Below are positions 49,999-57,975 of a stretch of DNA of 64,000 nucleotides, one piece after another (the first letter of the stretch is position 1; every line of letters begins with the position of its first letter). The stretch spans positions 62,001-126,000 of the forward strand of contig NZ_JANCMW010000007.1 of NCBI RefSeq assembly GCF_029207565.1, in the 5' to 3' direction. The position numbers and the translations under genes were made by a program. The DNA is from Marinobacter iranensis (GTDB lineage: Bacteria; Pseudomonadota; Gammaproteobacteria; Pseudomonadales; Oleiphilaceae). The notes beneath the pieces are model-generated. The model was not told the DNA's origin, ran no database searches, and saw only the letters and a list, made by a program, of their open reading frames with translations.

Positions 49999-51044
49999 TG
50001 ATGCAGCCTGAGCTTAACCTGCAATTGATGGATACCCACGCCGGCGGCGATGTCAGCCGGATTGTAACCGGGGGTATCTGCGCGATACCGGGTGACACGG
50101 TACGGGCCCAGATGGAGTACCTGCGGGACGACGCGGATGGCCTGCGCAGACTGCTTCTGCATGAACCTTATGGTATTCCCGAGATGTCGGTTGATCTGCT
50201 GGTGCCACCGAGCGACCCTGAGGCTGTTGCCGGCTACATCATCATGGAGGTGATGGGGTACCCGATATACTCCGGCTCGAACACCATCTGCACCGCCACA
50301 GCCGTTCTGGAAACCGGTATTGTAACTAAGCGAGAGGGGTGGCAAAGCTTCGCACTGGAGGCCCCGGCGGGTCTTGTCCATATTGACGCACTGGTGCGTG
50401 ACAACGTGGTAGAAGCCATTACCTGCGAGGGCCTTCCCAGCTATATCGATACATACAGGGCGACAATCCACGTTCCCTCCATCGGCAACGTCACCTACAG
50501 CGTTGCCTACAGCGGCGGCTTTTACGCACTGGTGGACGCCACCAGCCTGGGCTTCTCGCTGACCCTGGACGAAGAGCGCAGGCTCAGCGAGTGCGCCTAT
50601 CATATTACCGAAGCGATCCAGGCAGAGCGGGGGTTTTCCCACTACACGCTAGGCGATGTGGGGCCCTTGCCGTTCCTCCATTTCATGGGCCCGGTTGAAC
50701 ACCTGTCTGACCATTCCTACCGTTCCCGTTCGGCAACCTATGTGCATCCTGGTGTGATCTGCCGCAGCACCACGGGCACTGGCACCTCGGCCCGGCTTGC
50801 CCTGATGCACTACGAGGGCACCATCAGCCCGGGCGACCGACTGGAAACCGTTTCCCTCCGTGAAACCGGGTTTATCGGTGAGTTCACCGGTGTGCGCCAG
50901 GAAGGGGATCACCAGGTCGTTGAAAATACCATCACCGGCAAGAGCTACGTGCTGAACCGCGCCGAAATTATCGTCAACTGTGAGGACCCGATGGTGGATT
51001 GTGGGGGGCTCACTCATATTCTGACCAGTGCCCATCCGGAATGA
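49998..51044 (+). CDS. Proline racemase superfamily protein lacking both catalytic cysteines
   Basis: 348 residues, two-domain diaminopimelate-epimerase-like fold. D-T-H-A-G-G-D at the start and C-R-S-T-T-G-T-G-T-S-A-R (255-266) are family marks. In proline racemase both catalytic positions are Cys; in 4-hydroxyproline epimerases they are Cys or Ser with Cys, and in trans-3-hydroxyproline dehydratases Cys with Thr. Here the first position reads S-G-S-N-T (Ser92) and the second T259, a Ser/Thr pair. Activity is therefore uncertain. An alternative start is ATG 50001. Co-transcribed with the upstream reductase. Confidence 0.85.
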   Translation: MMQPELNLQLMDTHAGGDVSRIVTGGICAIPGDTVRAQMEYLRDDADGLRRLLLHEPYGIPEMSVDLLVPPSDPEAVAGYIIMEVMGYPIYSGSNTICTATAVLETGIVTKREGWQSFALEAPAGLVHIDALVRDNVVEAITCEGLPSYIDTYRATIHVPSIGNVTYSVAYSGGFYALVDATSLGFSLTLDEERRLSECAYHITEAIQAERGFSHYTLGDVGPLPFLHFMGPVEHLSDHSYRSRSATYVHPGVICRSTTGTGTSARLALMHYEGTISPGDRLETVSLRETGFIGEFTGVRQEGDHQVVENTITGKSYVLNRAEIIVNCEDPMVDCGGLTHILTSAHPE

Positions 51045-51082
51045 CGGGGAAACACAAGCTCATTGAAGAATTCCGTTTGGGT

Positions 51083-51478
51083 TGGGAGTCGCCCTCTTTT
51101 TTGTAGCCTGAGGGTTTTGCGGGCGGATACGGGGGTGGGGGTATTTTTTCTTCTGGAAAAAGAACTCGCTTCGCTCAGACACCTTTTTCCTTGCCAGAAA
51201 AAATACCCCCACCCCCTATCGACGTGCAGCACAGAGATACTCACGTCGAGTTGGCCTTCACTTGCACGGACCCCCAACAACTCCGGGTTTTTCTTTCCGG
51301 TAGTATTTTTCTTTTCTTTCGTGAACCCGCCGTGGTCAGCTCGGCGGGGGGTGGTATCTGGATTTTTTGCCAGAAAAAGATGTCTGAGCGGAGCGAGTTC
51401 TTTTTCCAAAAAAATACAGATGCCACCCCGCAAGCCCGCCCCCTAACCGGCAGGCTACGAAAAAGAGGGCAACTCCAA
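51083..51478. repeat. Composite intergenic inverted repeat of about 400 bases
   Basis: The 440-base gap between the proline-racemase gene and ilvM is almost wholly made of nested dyads. Outer arms (51083-51110 and 51451-51478) match around CCTCTTTTT-GTAGCCTG. Each half contains its own long hairpin: 51131-51156 pairs with 51194-51216 (GGGGGTGGGGGTATTTTTTC), and 51347-51361 pairs with 51417-51429. The loops of the two hairpins carry the same sequence in opposite orientation (AAAAAGnnnTCTGAGCGnAGCGAGTTCTTTTT). So two inverted copies of one palindromic unit flank a centre of about 120 bases, which has a further CGACGTG/CACGTCG dyad. Looks like a mobile extragenic palindrome (REP or MITE-like) rather than coding DNA. 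Confidence 0.75.
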
Positions 51479-51483
51479 ATGCC

Positions 51484-51762
51484 TCAGGCTGTCTGAGACC
51501 GAACAACCGAAGTCTGACCAAGGGCAACCTCCGCCACTGTATGCAGCTTCTCCAGCTGTGACTGGAGCATGGCAATCGGGCGGGTGCCTTCCAGGGTCAG
51601 GGTGATATCGAGGTGTTCCCCGGTAGATTCCACCGCCATTGTTGCAATCCGGAAACCGCGAATACGGACCACCTGGCACAGGCGCTCCAGGGCGGCGGCT
51701 TCCTGCGACATGCGGCAGTTGATTTTATAGCTCGGTGTTGAGGGCTGGCTTTGCGGGTTCAT
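51484..51762 (-). CDS. ilvM: Acetolactate synthase isozyme II small (ACT) subunit
   Basis: 92 residues, one ACT domain (A-A-A-L-E-R-L-C-Q-V-V-R-I-R-G-F-R-I-A-T), the regulatory or stabilising subunit for the large subunit IlvG. The ATG overlaps the ilvG stop by four bases. Shorter than IlvH/IlvN, matching the IlvM type. Confidence 0.9.
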   Translation of the reverse strand: MNPQSQPSTPSYKINCRMSQEAAALERLCQVVRIRGFRIATMAVESTGEHLDITLTLEGTRPIAMLQSQLEKLHTVAEVALGQTSVVRSQTA

Positions 51763-53453
51763 GCAACGTGTTCCTTGTTGGTGGTGCGTCGGGTTTCGTC
51801 GATCATTTCACGGTTGCTGGCGCCGGGTTTGACGATGGGCCAGACGTTTTCCTCGCGGCTGATGGCTACGTGCAGCAGCATCGGGCCGTTAAAAGCGAGG
51901 ATGGTTTCGATGCCGCGGCGGATCTGGTCGGTGCGTTCGATGTGCAACGCCGGGATGTCGAAGGCCCGGGCCATGGCGACAAAATCCGGGTTGTCATCCA
52001 GATTGATCTGGCTTTCCCGGTTGTCGTAGAACAGCTCCTGTTGCTGGCGCACCATGCCCAGGCATTGATTGTCCATCACAATGAGTTTTACCGGCAGGTT
52101 GTAGCGGCGGATTGTGGCCAGTTCCTGGGCGTTCATCATGAAAGAACCATCGCCGGTGACGTTGATCACCGTGCTGTTGCGGTCGGCAAACTGGGCGCCG
52201 ATGGCGGCGGGCAGGCCAAAGCCCATGGTGCCGAGGCCGCCGCTGGTGAGGTGGTGGCGTGGGTGGTCGAACTCGTAGTGCTGGGCCACCCACATCTGGT
52301 GCTGGCCAACGTCGCAGGCAATCACGGTGTCGTCCGGTGCGATGCGGGAGAGCTGGCGGACAAAGGCCGGGCCGGTAATCGGGGCTAACGGCTCTTCGTT
52401 GTCGGCGGCCTTGAAACCGCCGGTGGTGTGCCAGGTTTGACACTGTTTCTGCCAGTCGCTGATGGCCAGCGGCTTGTCCTGCAAAGTGCCTGTCAGCGTG
52501 TTCAGGATGTCATTCAGGTCCCCTCGGATAGCCAGATCGGCCGGGCGCAGTTTGTTGATTTCGGCAGCGTCGGCGTCTATGTGAATCGTTTTTGCGTTGG
52601 GGGCGAAGCCATCCAGTTTGCCGGTGGCGCGGTCGTCCAGGCGGGCGCCAATAACCAACAACAGGTCGCACTCATCCACCGCTTTGTTGGCGGCGCGGGA
52701 GCCGTGCATGCCCAGCATGCCGAGGTTGTAAGGGTTGTGTTTGCCCGGGTTGCCTATGCCCTTGAGGGTTACTACCGCTGGCAGGGCAGAAGCCTCGGCA
52801 AAGGCTCGAAAGCTGTCTTCGGCCTGGGCCAGGCTGATGCCGCCGCCGCTGTAGAGTATGGGCTTTCGGGCTGCTCGCAGCATGGTGAGTGCTTCGGCCA
52901 GGTCCGGGCAAAAGGCGTCCTGCGGACCTTGCCGTGGGAAGGGCGCATCGCTGACTTCAGTCAGCAACAGGTCCTTGGGGACATCAATCCACACCGGTCC
53001 CGGCCGGCCCCTTTGGGCCAGTTCCATCGCTTCTTCCATGATGGCGGGTAGGGTGTCGGCATCGTCGATGAGGTAACTGTGCTTGACGATACCCAATGTC
53101 ATGCCCAGCACGTCGGTTTCCTGGAAGGCGTCGGTGCCGATCAGGCCGGAGGGCACCTGGCCGGTGATTACCAGCATGGGAATGGAATCCCGGTGGGCAT
53201 TGGCAACACCGGTAATCAGATTGGTGGCGCCGGGGCCGGATGTGGCTATGCACACCCCCAGCTTGCCACTGGCGCGGGCATAGCCATCGGCGGCCAGGGC
53301 ACAGGCCTGTTCGTGGCGGCAAAGCACATGTTCCACACCCACATCGTCCACCAGCGCGTCGTATAGCGGCATGATGCAGCCGCCCGGATAGCCGAAAACC
53401 GTGCTGATGTGGTGGCGGTGGAACGCGTCAAGAATGTGCTGTGCGCCGTTCAT
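51759..53453 (-). CDS. ilvG: Acetolactate synthase isozyme II large subunit
   Basis: 564 residues, a full TPP enzyme: G-G-C-I-M-P-L-Y-D and the catalytic Glu in C-R-H-E-Q-A-C-A-L-A-A near residue 47, and the TPP/Mg motif G-D-G-S-F-M-M-N-A-Q-E-L ending in D-N-Q near residue 465. Condenses pyruvate (or pyruvate and 2-oxobutanoate) in the first common step of branched-chain amino acid synthesis. Preceded by a leader peptide gene and attenuator, so expression falls when branched-chain aminoacyl-tRNA is plentiful. No ilvE, ilvD or ilvA follows; the operon ends after ilvM. Confidence 0.95.
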   Translation of the reverse strand: MNGAQHILDAFHRHHISTVFGYPGGCIMPLYDALVDDVGVEHVLCRHEQACALAADGYARASGKLGVCIATSGPGATNLITGVANAHRDSIPMLVITGQVPSGLIGTDAFQETDVLGMTLGIVKHSYLIDDADTLPAIMEEAMELAQRGRPGPVWIDVPKDLLLTEVSDAPFPRQGPQDAFCPDLAEALTMLRAARKPILYSGGGISLAQAEDSFRAFAEASALPAVVTLKGIGNPGKHNPYNLGMLGMHGSRAANKAVDECDLLLVIGARLDDRATGKLDGFAPNAKTIHIDADAAEINKLRPADLAIRGDLNDILNTLTGTLQDKPLAISDWQKQCQTWHTTGGFKAADNEEPLAPITGPAFVRQLSRIAPDDTVIACDVGQHQMWVAQHYEFDHPRHHLTSGGLGTMGFGLPAAIGAQFADRNSTVINVTGDGSFMMNAQELATIRRYNLPVKLIVMDNQCLGMVRQQQELFYDNRESQINLDDNPDFVAMARAFDIPALHIERTDQIRRGIETILAFNGPMLLHVAISREENVWPIVKPGASNREMIDETRRTTNKEHVA

Positions 53454-53479
53454 GGTCGTTTTTCCCTTTTTCTTGCTGC

Positions 53480-53515
53480 AAAAAAAAGCCCCCGGGACCT
53501 TTCGGTGCCGGGGGC
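53480..53515 (-). terminator. Attenuator (rho-independent) of the ilvGM operon
   Basis: On the minus strand a 12-base stem (plus-strand arms 53488-53499 and 53504-53515, one mismatch, GAAA loop) is followed by eight T (53480-53487). The 5' arm (AGCCCCCGG) can instead pair with TCCGGGGGCTTTT inside the leader-peptide gene, giving the antiterminator. Confidence 0.85.
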
Positions 53516-53539
53516 TTCTCGTGTCTTGTCAGGTTGTTG

Positions 53540-53632
53540 CTATCTCACCCGCTTGTCCACGCAAAAGCCCCCGGACGGTACCACGACCACCAGGACTAGC
53601 TTCACGAGAACAACCACTGCGTTGAGATTCAT
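53540..53632 (-). CDS. ilvL: ilv operon leader peptide
   Basis: A 30-codon reading frame ahead of ilvG on the minus strand. Residues 1-18 are M-N-L-N-A-V-V-V-L-V-K-L-V-L-V-V-V-V: in the whole peptide eleven of 30 residues are Val and four Leu, with no Ile. Stalling at Val or Leu codons would free the antiterminator that overlaps codons 19-24 and let RNA polymerase pass the terminator at 53480-53515. It corresponds in position to E. coli ilvL, but responds by composition to Val and Leu rather than Ile. Confidence 0.88.
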   Translation of the reverse strand: MNLNAVVVLVKLVLVVVVPSGGFCVDKRVR

Positions 53633-53779
53633 AAAATCGGGATCTGCTCTGAATCTGTGAGAAATTTATGTGTAGAATCTACCCCACGAAAATAACCGGA
53701 TGCAACCGTTTTCTGGTAGTTTTTTCAAACGCGAGCCTGAGCCCGGACGACACCAACCGATTCAATCTGTGAGCAATCA

Positions 53780-54862
53780 ATGACGAAAGCAAAACTGGGA
53801 TCTATCGGCCTGTCCTTTCTGGTACTGGCTTTTCTGGTTGTATGGATGGCGACCGGAGAGGTCAAGGAGGCCCGTGAAAAGTCGCCCGAGCAGGCTCCTG
53901 AGGAGAAGGCAGTGGCGCCCTCTGTACAGGTGGATGTGTTGCGGGCAAGGCTCTACGAGCCGGGATTGATGTTGCAGGGGCAACTGGAGCCCTGGCGAAC
54001 TGTGTCCATCGGTGCGCGGGTGGCCGGCACCGTGGAAGAACTGATGGTGGAACAGGGTGCCCGGGTTGAGGCAGGGGATGTATTGCTTCGCCTGTCCGAG
54101 GATGGCCGCCATACCGCCGTTGCGCAGTGGCAGTCCCGTATCCGTAAGCTGGAGGCCGACTTGTCGGCTGCCCAAAAACTGCGTGCCCGCGACCTGACCT
54201 CCGAATCGGAAATACTGACCCTGCAGAGTGAATTATCCGCAGCCAGGGCTGAGCTGGCACAGGCACAGCTTGCCGTGGACAACCTTGAGCCAAGGGCACC
54301 GTTTGACGGTACCGTGAATCGTCGGGATGTCGACATAGGTGATCTGGTTCAGGTTGGTTCGCCGCTGCTGGAACTGGTGCGGGTTGATCGCCTTAAGGCG
54401 ACGGGCCAGATTCCTCAGCAGTCGGTGGGTGCTGTTGAAGAGGGTCAGGCGGTGACCATCCGCACGTTGGATGGTGACAGCCTTGAAGGCGAGGTGAGTT
54501 TTGTTGCCAGCGCAGCAGACCCGGAAACCCGCAGCTTTGAGGTGGAAGTGACGGTGGATAACCCTGAACGCAAACGCGTCGCGGGTGGCAGCGCCACGCT
54601 ACGAATCGCGTTGCCGGAGGTCAGGGCCATGTTCATTTCACCCGCCTATCTCAGTCTCGGTGATGATGGCAGGCCCGGTGTTCGCTATGTTGGAGAGAAC
54701 AACGAGGTGGTGTTCACCACGGTAAAACTCCTGAACGTCACTACGGATGGCGCCTGGGTGACCGGCTTGCCGGATGAAATCAGGCTGATCACCCGGGGGG
54801 CCGGGTTTGTATCCATCGGGCAGCAGGTACGCCCGGTCGACCGTGATTCGGACCGGGGCTGA
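53780..54862 (+). CDS. RND efflux periplasmic adaptor (membrane-fusion) protein
   Basis: 360 residues. N-terminal membrane anchor or signal (residues 8-24), lipoyl/barrel-sandwich halves (G-A-R-V-A-G-T-V-E-E-L and A-P-F-D-G-T-V-N-R-R-D-V-D-I-G-D-L-V) flanking a coiled-coil hairpin of about 60 residues, then a beta-barrel domain. It links the inner-membrane pump to an outer-membrane channel. Followed by the permease gene after five bases; no TolC-like gene is near, so a housekeeping one is probably used. Confidence 0.92.
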   Translation: MTKAKLGSIGLSFLVLAFLVVWMATGEVKEAREKSPEQAPEEKAVAPSVQVDVLRARLYEPGLMLQGQLEPWRTVSIGARVAGTVEELMVEQGARVEAGDVLLRLSEDGRHTAVAQWQSRIRKLEADLSAAQKLRARDLTSESEILTLQSELSAARAELAQAQLAVDNLEPRAPFDGTVNRRDVDIGDLVQVGSPLLELVRVDRLKATGQIPQQSVGAVEEGQAVTIRTLDGDSLEGEVSFVASAADPETRSFEVEVTVDNPERKRVAGGSATLRIALPEVRAMFISPAYLSLGDDGRPGVRYVGENNEVVFTTVKLLNVTTDGAWVTGLPDEIRLITRGAGFVSIGQQVRPVDRDSDRG

Positions 54863-54867
54863 CCAGC

Positions 54868-57800
54868 ATGCGAACCCTGATATTCGCCGCACTCGACCGC
54901 AGCCGCACCACGCTCCTGACGCTGGCCTTCCTGATTCTTGGCGGAATAGCAGCCTTTCAGACCATCCCCAAGGAAGCCAATCCGGACATCACCATTCCGA
55001 TGATCTACGTCTCCATGACGCTGGAGGGCATCAGCCCGGAAGACGCTGAGCGGCTGCTGATCCGGCCCATGGAGCAGGAGCTGCGTTCCCTTGAAGGTGT
55101 GAAGGAAATGCGTGGTACGGCGTCGGAAGGGCACGCCTCGGTGATGCTGGAATTCGACGCCGGTTTTGACCCGGATATAGCGCTTCAGGATGTGCGGGAA
55201 AAGGTCGACACCGCCCGCAGCAAACTGCCCCAGGAGGCTGATGAGCCAAGGGTGAACGAGATAAATGTGGCATTGTTCCCGGTGATGTCCGTTGGCCTGT
55301 CCGGGCCGTTATCCGAGCGTGAACTGGTGACCATTGCCCGGCGTTTGCAGGATGCCATTGAGGGGATCCCGGAAGTGCTGGAAGTGGAAATCGGCGGCGA
55401 CCGGGAAGACCTGCTCGAAATTGTTGTCGACCCCCAGGTGCTGGAAAGCTATGGCGTCGACTTTGATCAGTTGGCGTCACTGGTTACCCGCAACAATCAA
55501 TTGGTGGCAGCCGGTAGCCTGGATACGGGTGCCGGCCGCATGACCATGAAGGTTCCGGGGGTCATCGAGTCGGTGGAAGATGTGATGTCCATGCCGGTCA
55601 AGGTGGACGGCGATACCGTCGTGACCTTTGGCGATGTGGCCATGTTGCAGCGCACTTTCAAGGACCCGACGGGGTTTGCCCGGATCAACGGTGAGCCGGC
55701 GCTGGTGCTGGAAATATCCAAGCGTACCGGTGCCAACATCATCGAAACCGTGGGCAAGGTGAAGGCACTGATTGAAAGCGCGGGCCCGCAACTGCCGGAT
55801 GAGCTTGAAATTCGCTACATCATGGACCAGTCCGGCGAGGTGCGGGACATCCTCAGTGACCTGCTCAACAACGTGCTTACAGCCATTGTGCTGGTGATTA
55901 TCCTTATTATTGCCGCCATGGGGCCCCGCTCCGCCCTGTTGGTGGGCCTGACTATCCCGGGTGCTTTCCTGACCGGCATCCTGGTGATCTGGGGCATGGG
56001 TTTCACCCTCAACATCGTGGTCCTGTTCAGTTTGATCCTGGTGGCGGGCATGCTGGTGGACGGGGCCATTGTGGTCTCGGAACTGGCCGACAGGAACCTC
56101 TCCGAGGGCCAGAGTGTGAAGTCTGCCTGGGGAGAGGCTGCCAGCCGTATGGCCTGGCCGATAATCGCCTCCACCGCCACCACGCTGGCTGTCTTCATTC
56201 CTCTGCTGTTCTGGCCGGGGGTGGTGGGTGAATTCATGAAATTCCTTCCCACTACCGTCATTATCTGCCTGACGGCGTCGCTGGCGATGGCCCTCATTTT
56301 CCTGCCGGTCGTTGGCAGTATCAGCGGTGGTAAACGCAAAGCACAGGCGGCGCCGGGTGGCCGGATGACGGATGTATACCGGGGAGTGCTGGGCCGGTTA
56401 CTGGCGGTTCCCGGCTTCACCCTGCTTGGTGTGCTCGGTGTGGTCGTGGTGATCTATGTAGCCTATGGCAAGTTCAATCATGGGGTGGAATTCTTTCCAA
56501 GCGTGGAGCCGGATTCCGCCCAGGTTCATGTTCGGGCCAGGGGGGACCTGTCGGTAGTGGAGCGCGACGCCATTGTGCGGGAAGTTGAACGGCGTTTGCA
56601 GGGCATGCCGGAGGTGAAGGCCCTCTATGCCCGCTCAATGATCAGTACCGGTTCCCTCAACCAGATGGCGCCGGATGTGATTGGTGTGCTGCAGTTCCAA
56701 TTCACGGACTGGTTTGAGCGCCGGTCCGCCACCCGGATTCTGGAGGATTTTCGTGAGCGTACCGCTGATATTCCCGGTATCGAACTGGAATTCCGGAAGC
56801 AGGAAGGCGGGCCGGCGGGCGGCAAGCCCATTGAACTCAAAGTAAGCAGTATGGACAACAAACAACTGGAGCAGTACACGCAACTGATCCGGGACCGAAT
56901 GGCCGCCATCGACGGATTCGTGGATATCGAAGACGACCGCAGTCTTCCGGGCATCGAGTGGCGACTTAATGTGGACCGTGAGGCCGCCGCCCGATTTGGC
57001 TCTGACGTACTCAGTGTTGGCAGTGCCGTGCGGCTGATTACCAACGGTCTGGTGCTTGCCACCTATCGCCCGGAGGATGTGCGGGACGAAGTGGACATTG
57101 CCGTGCGGGTGCCGAATAACTGGCGGGAGCTGGACCAGTTCCAGCGCCAGACCATCAACACCAGCCGGGGGCAGGTGCCACTGTCGGAATTCGTGGAATT
57201 GGAACCCGGGGATAAGACCGGCAGTATTACCCGGGTGGATGGCCAGCGCACGATTACCATCAAGTCCGACATTGAACCCGGTCGCCGGGTGGATGAGTTG
57301 CTTGGCGCGCTGCAGCAACAGATGCCGGAAACCCCGGAGGGCGTATCCGTCCGGTTTGCCGGCGAGAACGAAGACCAGCAACAGGCCTCGAACTTCCTGA
57401 CATCCGCGTTCCTGGTTGCGATTGCATTGATGCTGCTGATCCTTGTCACGCAGTTCAACTCGCTCTATCAGACCATGCTGATTCTGTCTGCCATCGTGCT
57501 GTCTACGGCCGGTGTGCTGCTTGGCCTGCTGCTGAACGGGCAGTCGTTTGGAATCGTGATGGTGGGTATGGGCATCATCGCCCTTGCGGGCATTGTGGTG
57601 AACAACAACATCATTCTGATCGACACCTACAATCAGATGCGAAAAAGCGGAATGGCCGCCTTTGAAGCCGCGTTGGAGACCGGCTGCCTGCGTCTCCGGC
57701 CGGTCTTGCTGACCGCCATTACCACCATTTTGGGCCTGATGCCGATGGTATTGGGGGTAAATGTGGACCTGCTCACTCCATCCCTCGGCCTGGGGGCACC

Positions 57801-57963
57801 GTCCACCCAGTGGTGGACACAGCTATCCAGCGCCATCGCCGGTGGGTTGGCGTTTGCAACGATACTGACCCTGTTGCTGACGCCCGCGCTTTTGGTACTG
57901 GGATACAAGGCCGGGCGGAAGCTGAAACGGGCCGTCGGTAAGACGCGGACCGATAGTGCATGA
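54868..57963 (+). CDS. RND-family efflux permease
   Basis: 1031 residues, 12 membrane helices in two halves with large periplasmic loops. First helix at 13-30, the N-terminal L-R-S-L-E-G-V-K-E pore region, TM4 with G-M-L-V-D-G-A-I-V-V-S-E (proton-relay Asp in the L-V-D motif) and the second half with G-I-V-V-N-N-N-I-I-L-I-D. Energy comes from the proton gradient. The family (HAE1/AcrB-like, more like the MexJK/TriABC or CzcA border group) exports drugs or organic solutes; the substrate is open. Start at ATG 54868. Confidence 0.93.
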   Translation: MRTLIFAALDRSRTTLLTLAFLILGGIAAFQTIPKEANPDITIPMIYVSMTLEGISPEDAERLLIRPMEQELRSLEGVKEMRGTASEGHASVMLEFDAGFDPDIALQDVREKVDTARSKLPQEADEPRVNEINVALFPVMSVGLSGPLSERELVTIARRLQDAIEGIPEVLEVEIGGDREDLLEIVVDPQVLESYGVDFDQLASLVTRNNQLVAAGSLDTGAGRMTMKVPGVIESVEDVMSMPVKVDGDTVVTFGDVAMLQRTFKDPTGFARINGEPALVLEISKRTGANIIETVGKVKALIESAGPQLPDELEIRYIMDQSGEVRDILSDLLNNVLTAIVLVIILIIAAMGPRSALLVGLTIPGAFLTGILVIWGMGFTLNIVVLFSLILVAGMLVDGAIVVSELADRNLSEGQSVKSAWGEAASRMAWPIIASTATTLAVFIPLLFWPGVVGEFMKFLPTTVIICLTASLAMALIFLPVVGSISGGKRKAQAAPGGRMTDVYRGVLGRLLAVPGFTLLGVLGVVVVIYVAYGKFNHGVEFFPSVEPDSAQVHVRARGDLSVVERDAIVREVERRLQGMPEVKALYARSMISTGSLNQMAPDVIGVLQFQFTDWFERRSATRILEDFRERTADIPGIELEFRKQEGGPAGGKPIELKVSSMDNKQLEQYTQLIRDRMAAIDGFVDIEDDRSLPGIEWRLNVDREAAARFGSDVLSVGSAVRLITNGLVLATYRPEDVRDEVDIAVRVPNNWRELDQFQRQTINTSRGQVPLSEFVELEPGDKTGSITRVDGQRTITIKSDIEPGRRVDELLGALQQQMPETPEGVSVRFAGENEDQQQASNFLTSAFLVAIALMLLILVTQFNSLYQTMLILSAIVLSTAGVLLGLLLNGQSFGIVMVGMGIIALAGIVVNNNIILIDTYNQMRKSGMAAFEAALETGCLRLRPVLLTAITTILGLMPMVLGVNVDLLTPSLGLGAPSTQWWTQLSSAIAGGLAFATILTLLLTPALLVLGYKAGRKLKRAVGKTRTDSA

Positions 57964-57975
57964 AGAGTTCAACGA

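Noticed and set aside
51014-51433. 139-residue minus-strand frame (and several plus-strand frames) in the gap before ilvM
   Set aside because: They are read through the inverted-repeat element, have low-complexity Lys/Ser/Phe stretches and no plausible ribosome-binding site; the DNA is explained by the nested dyads.
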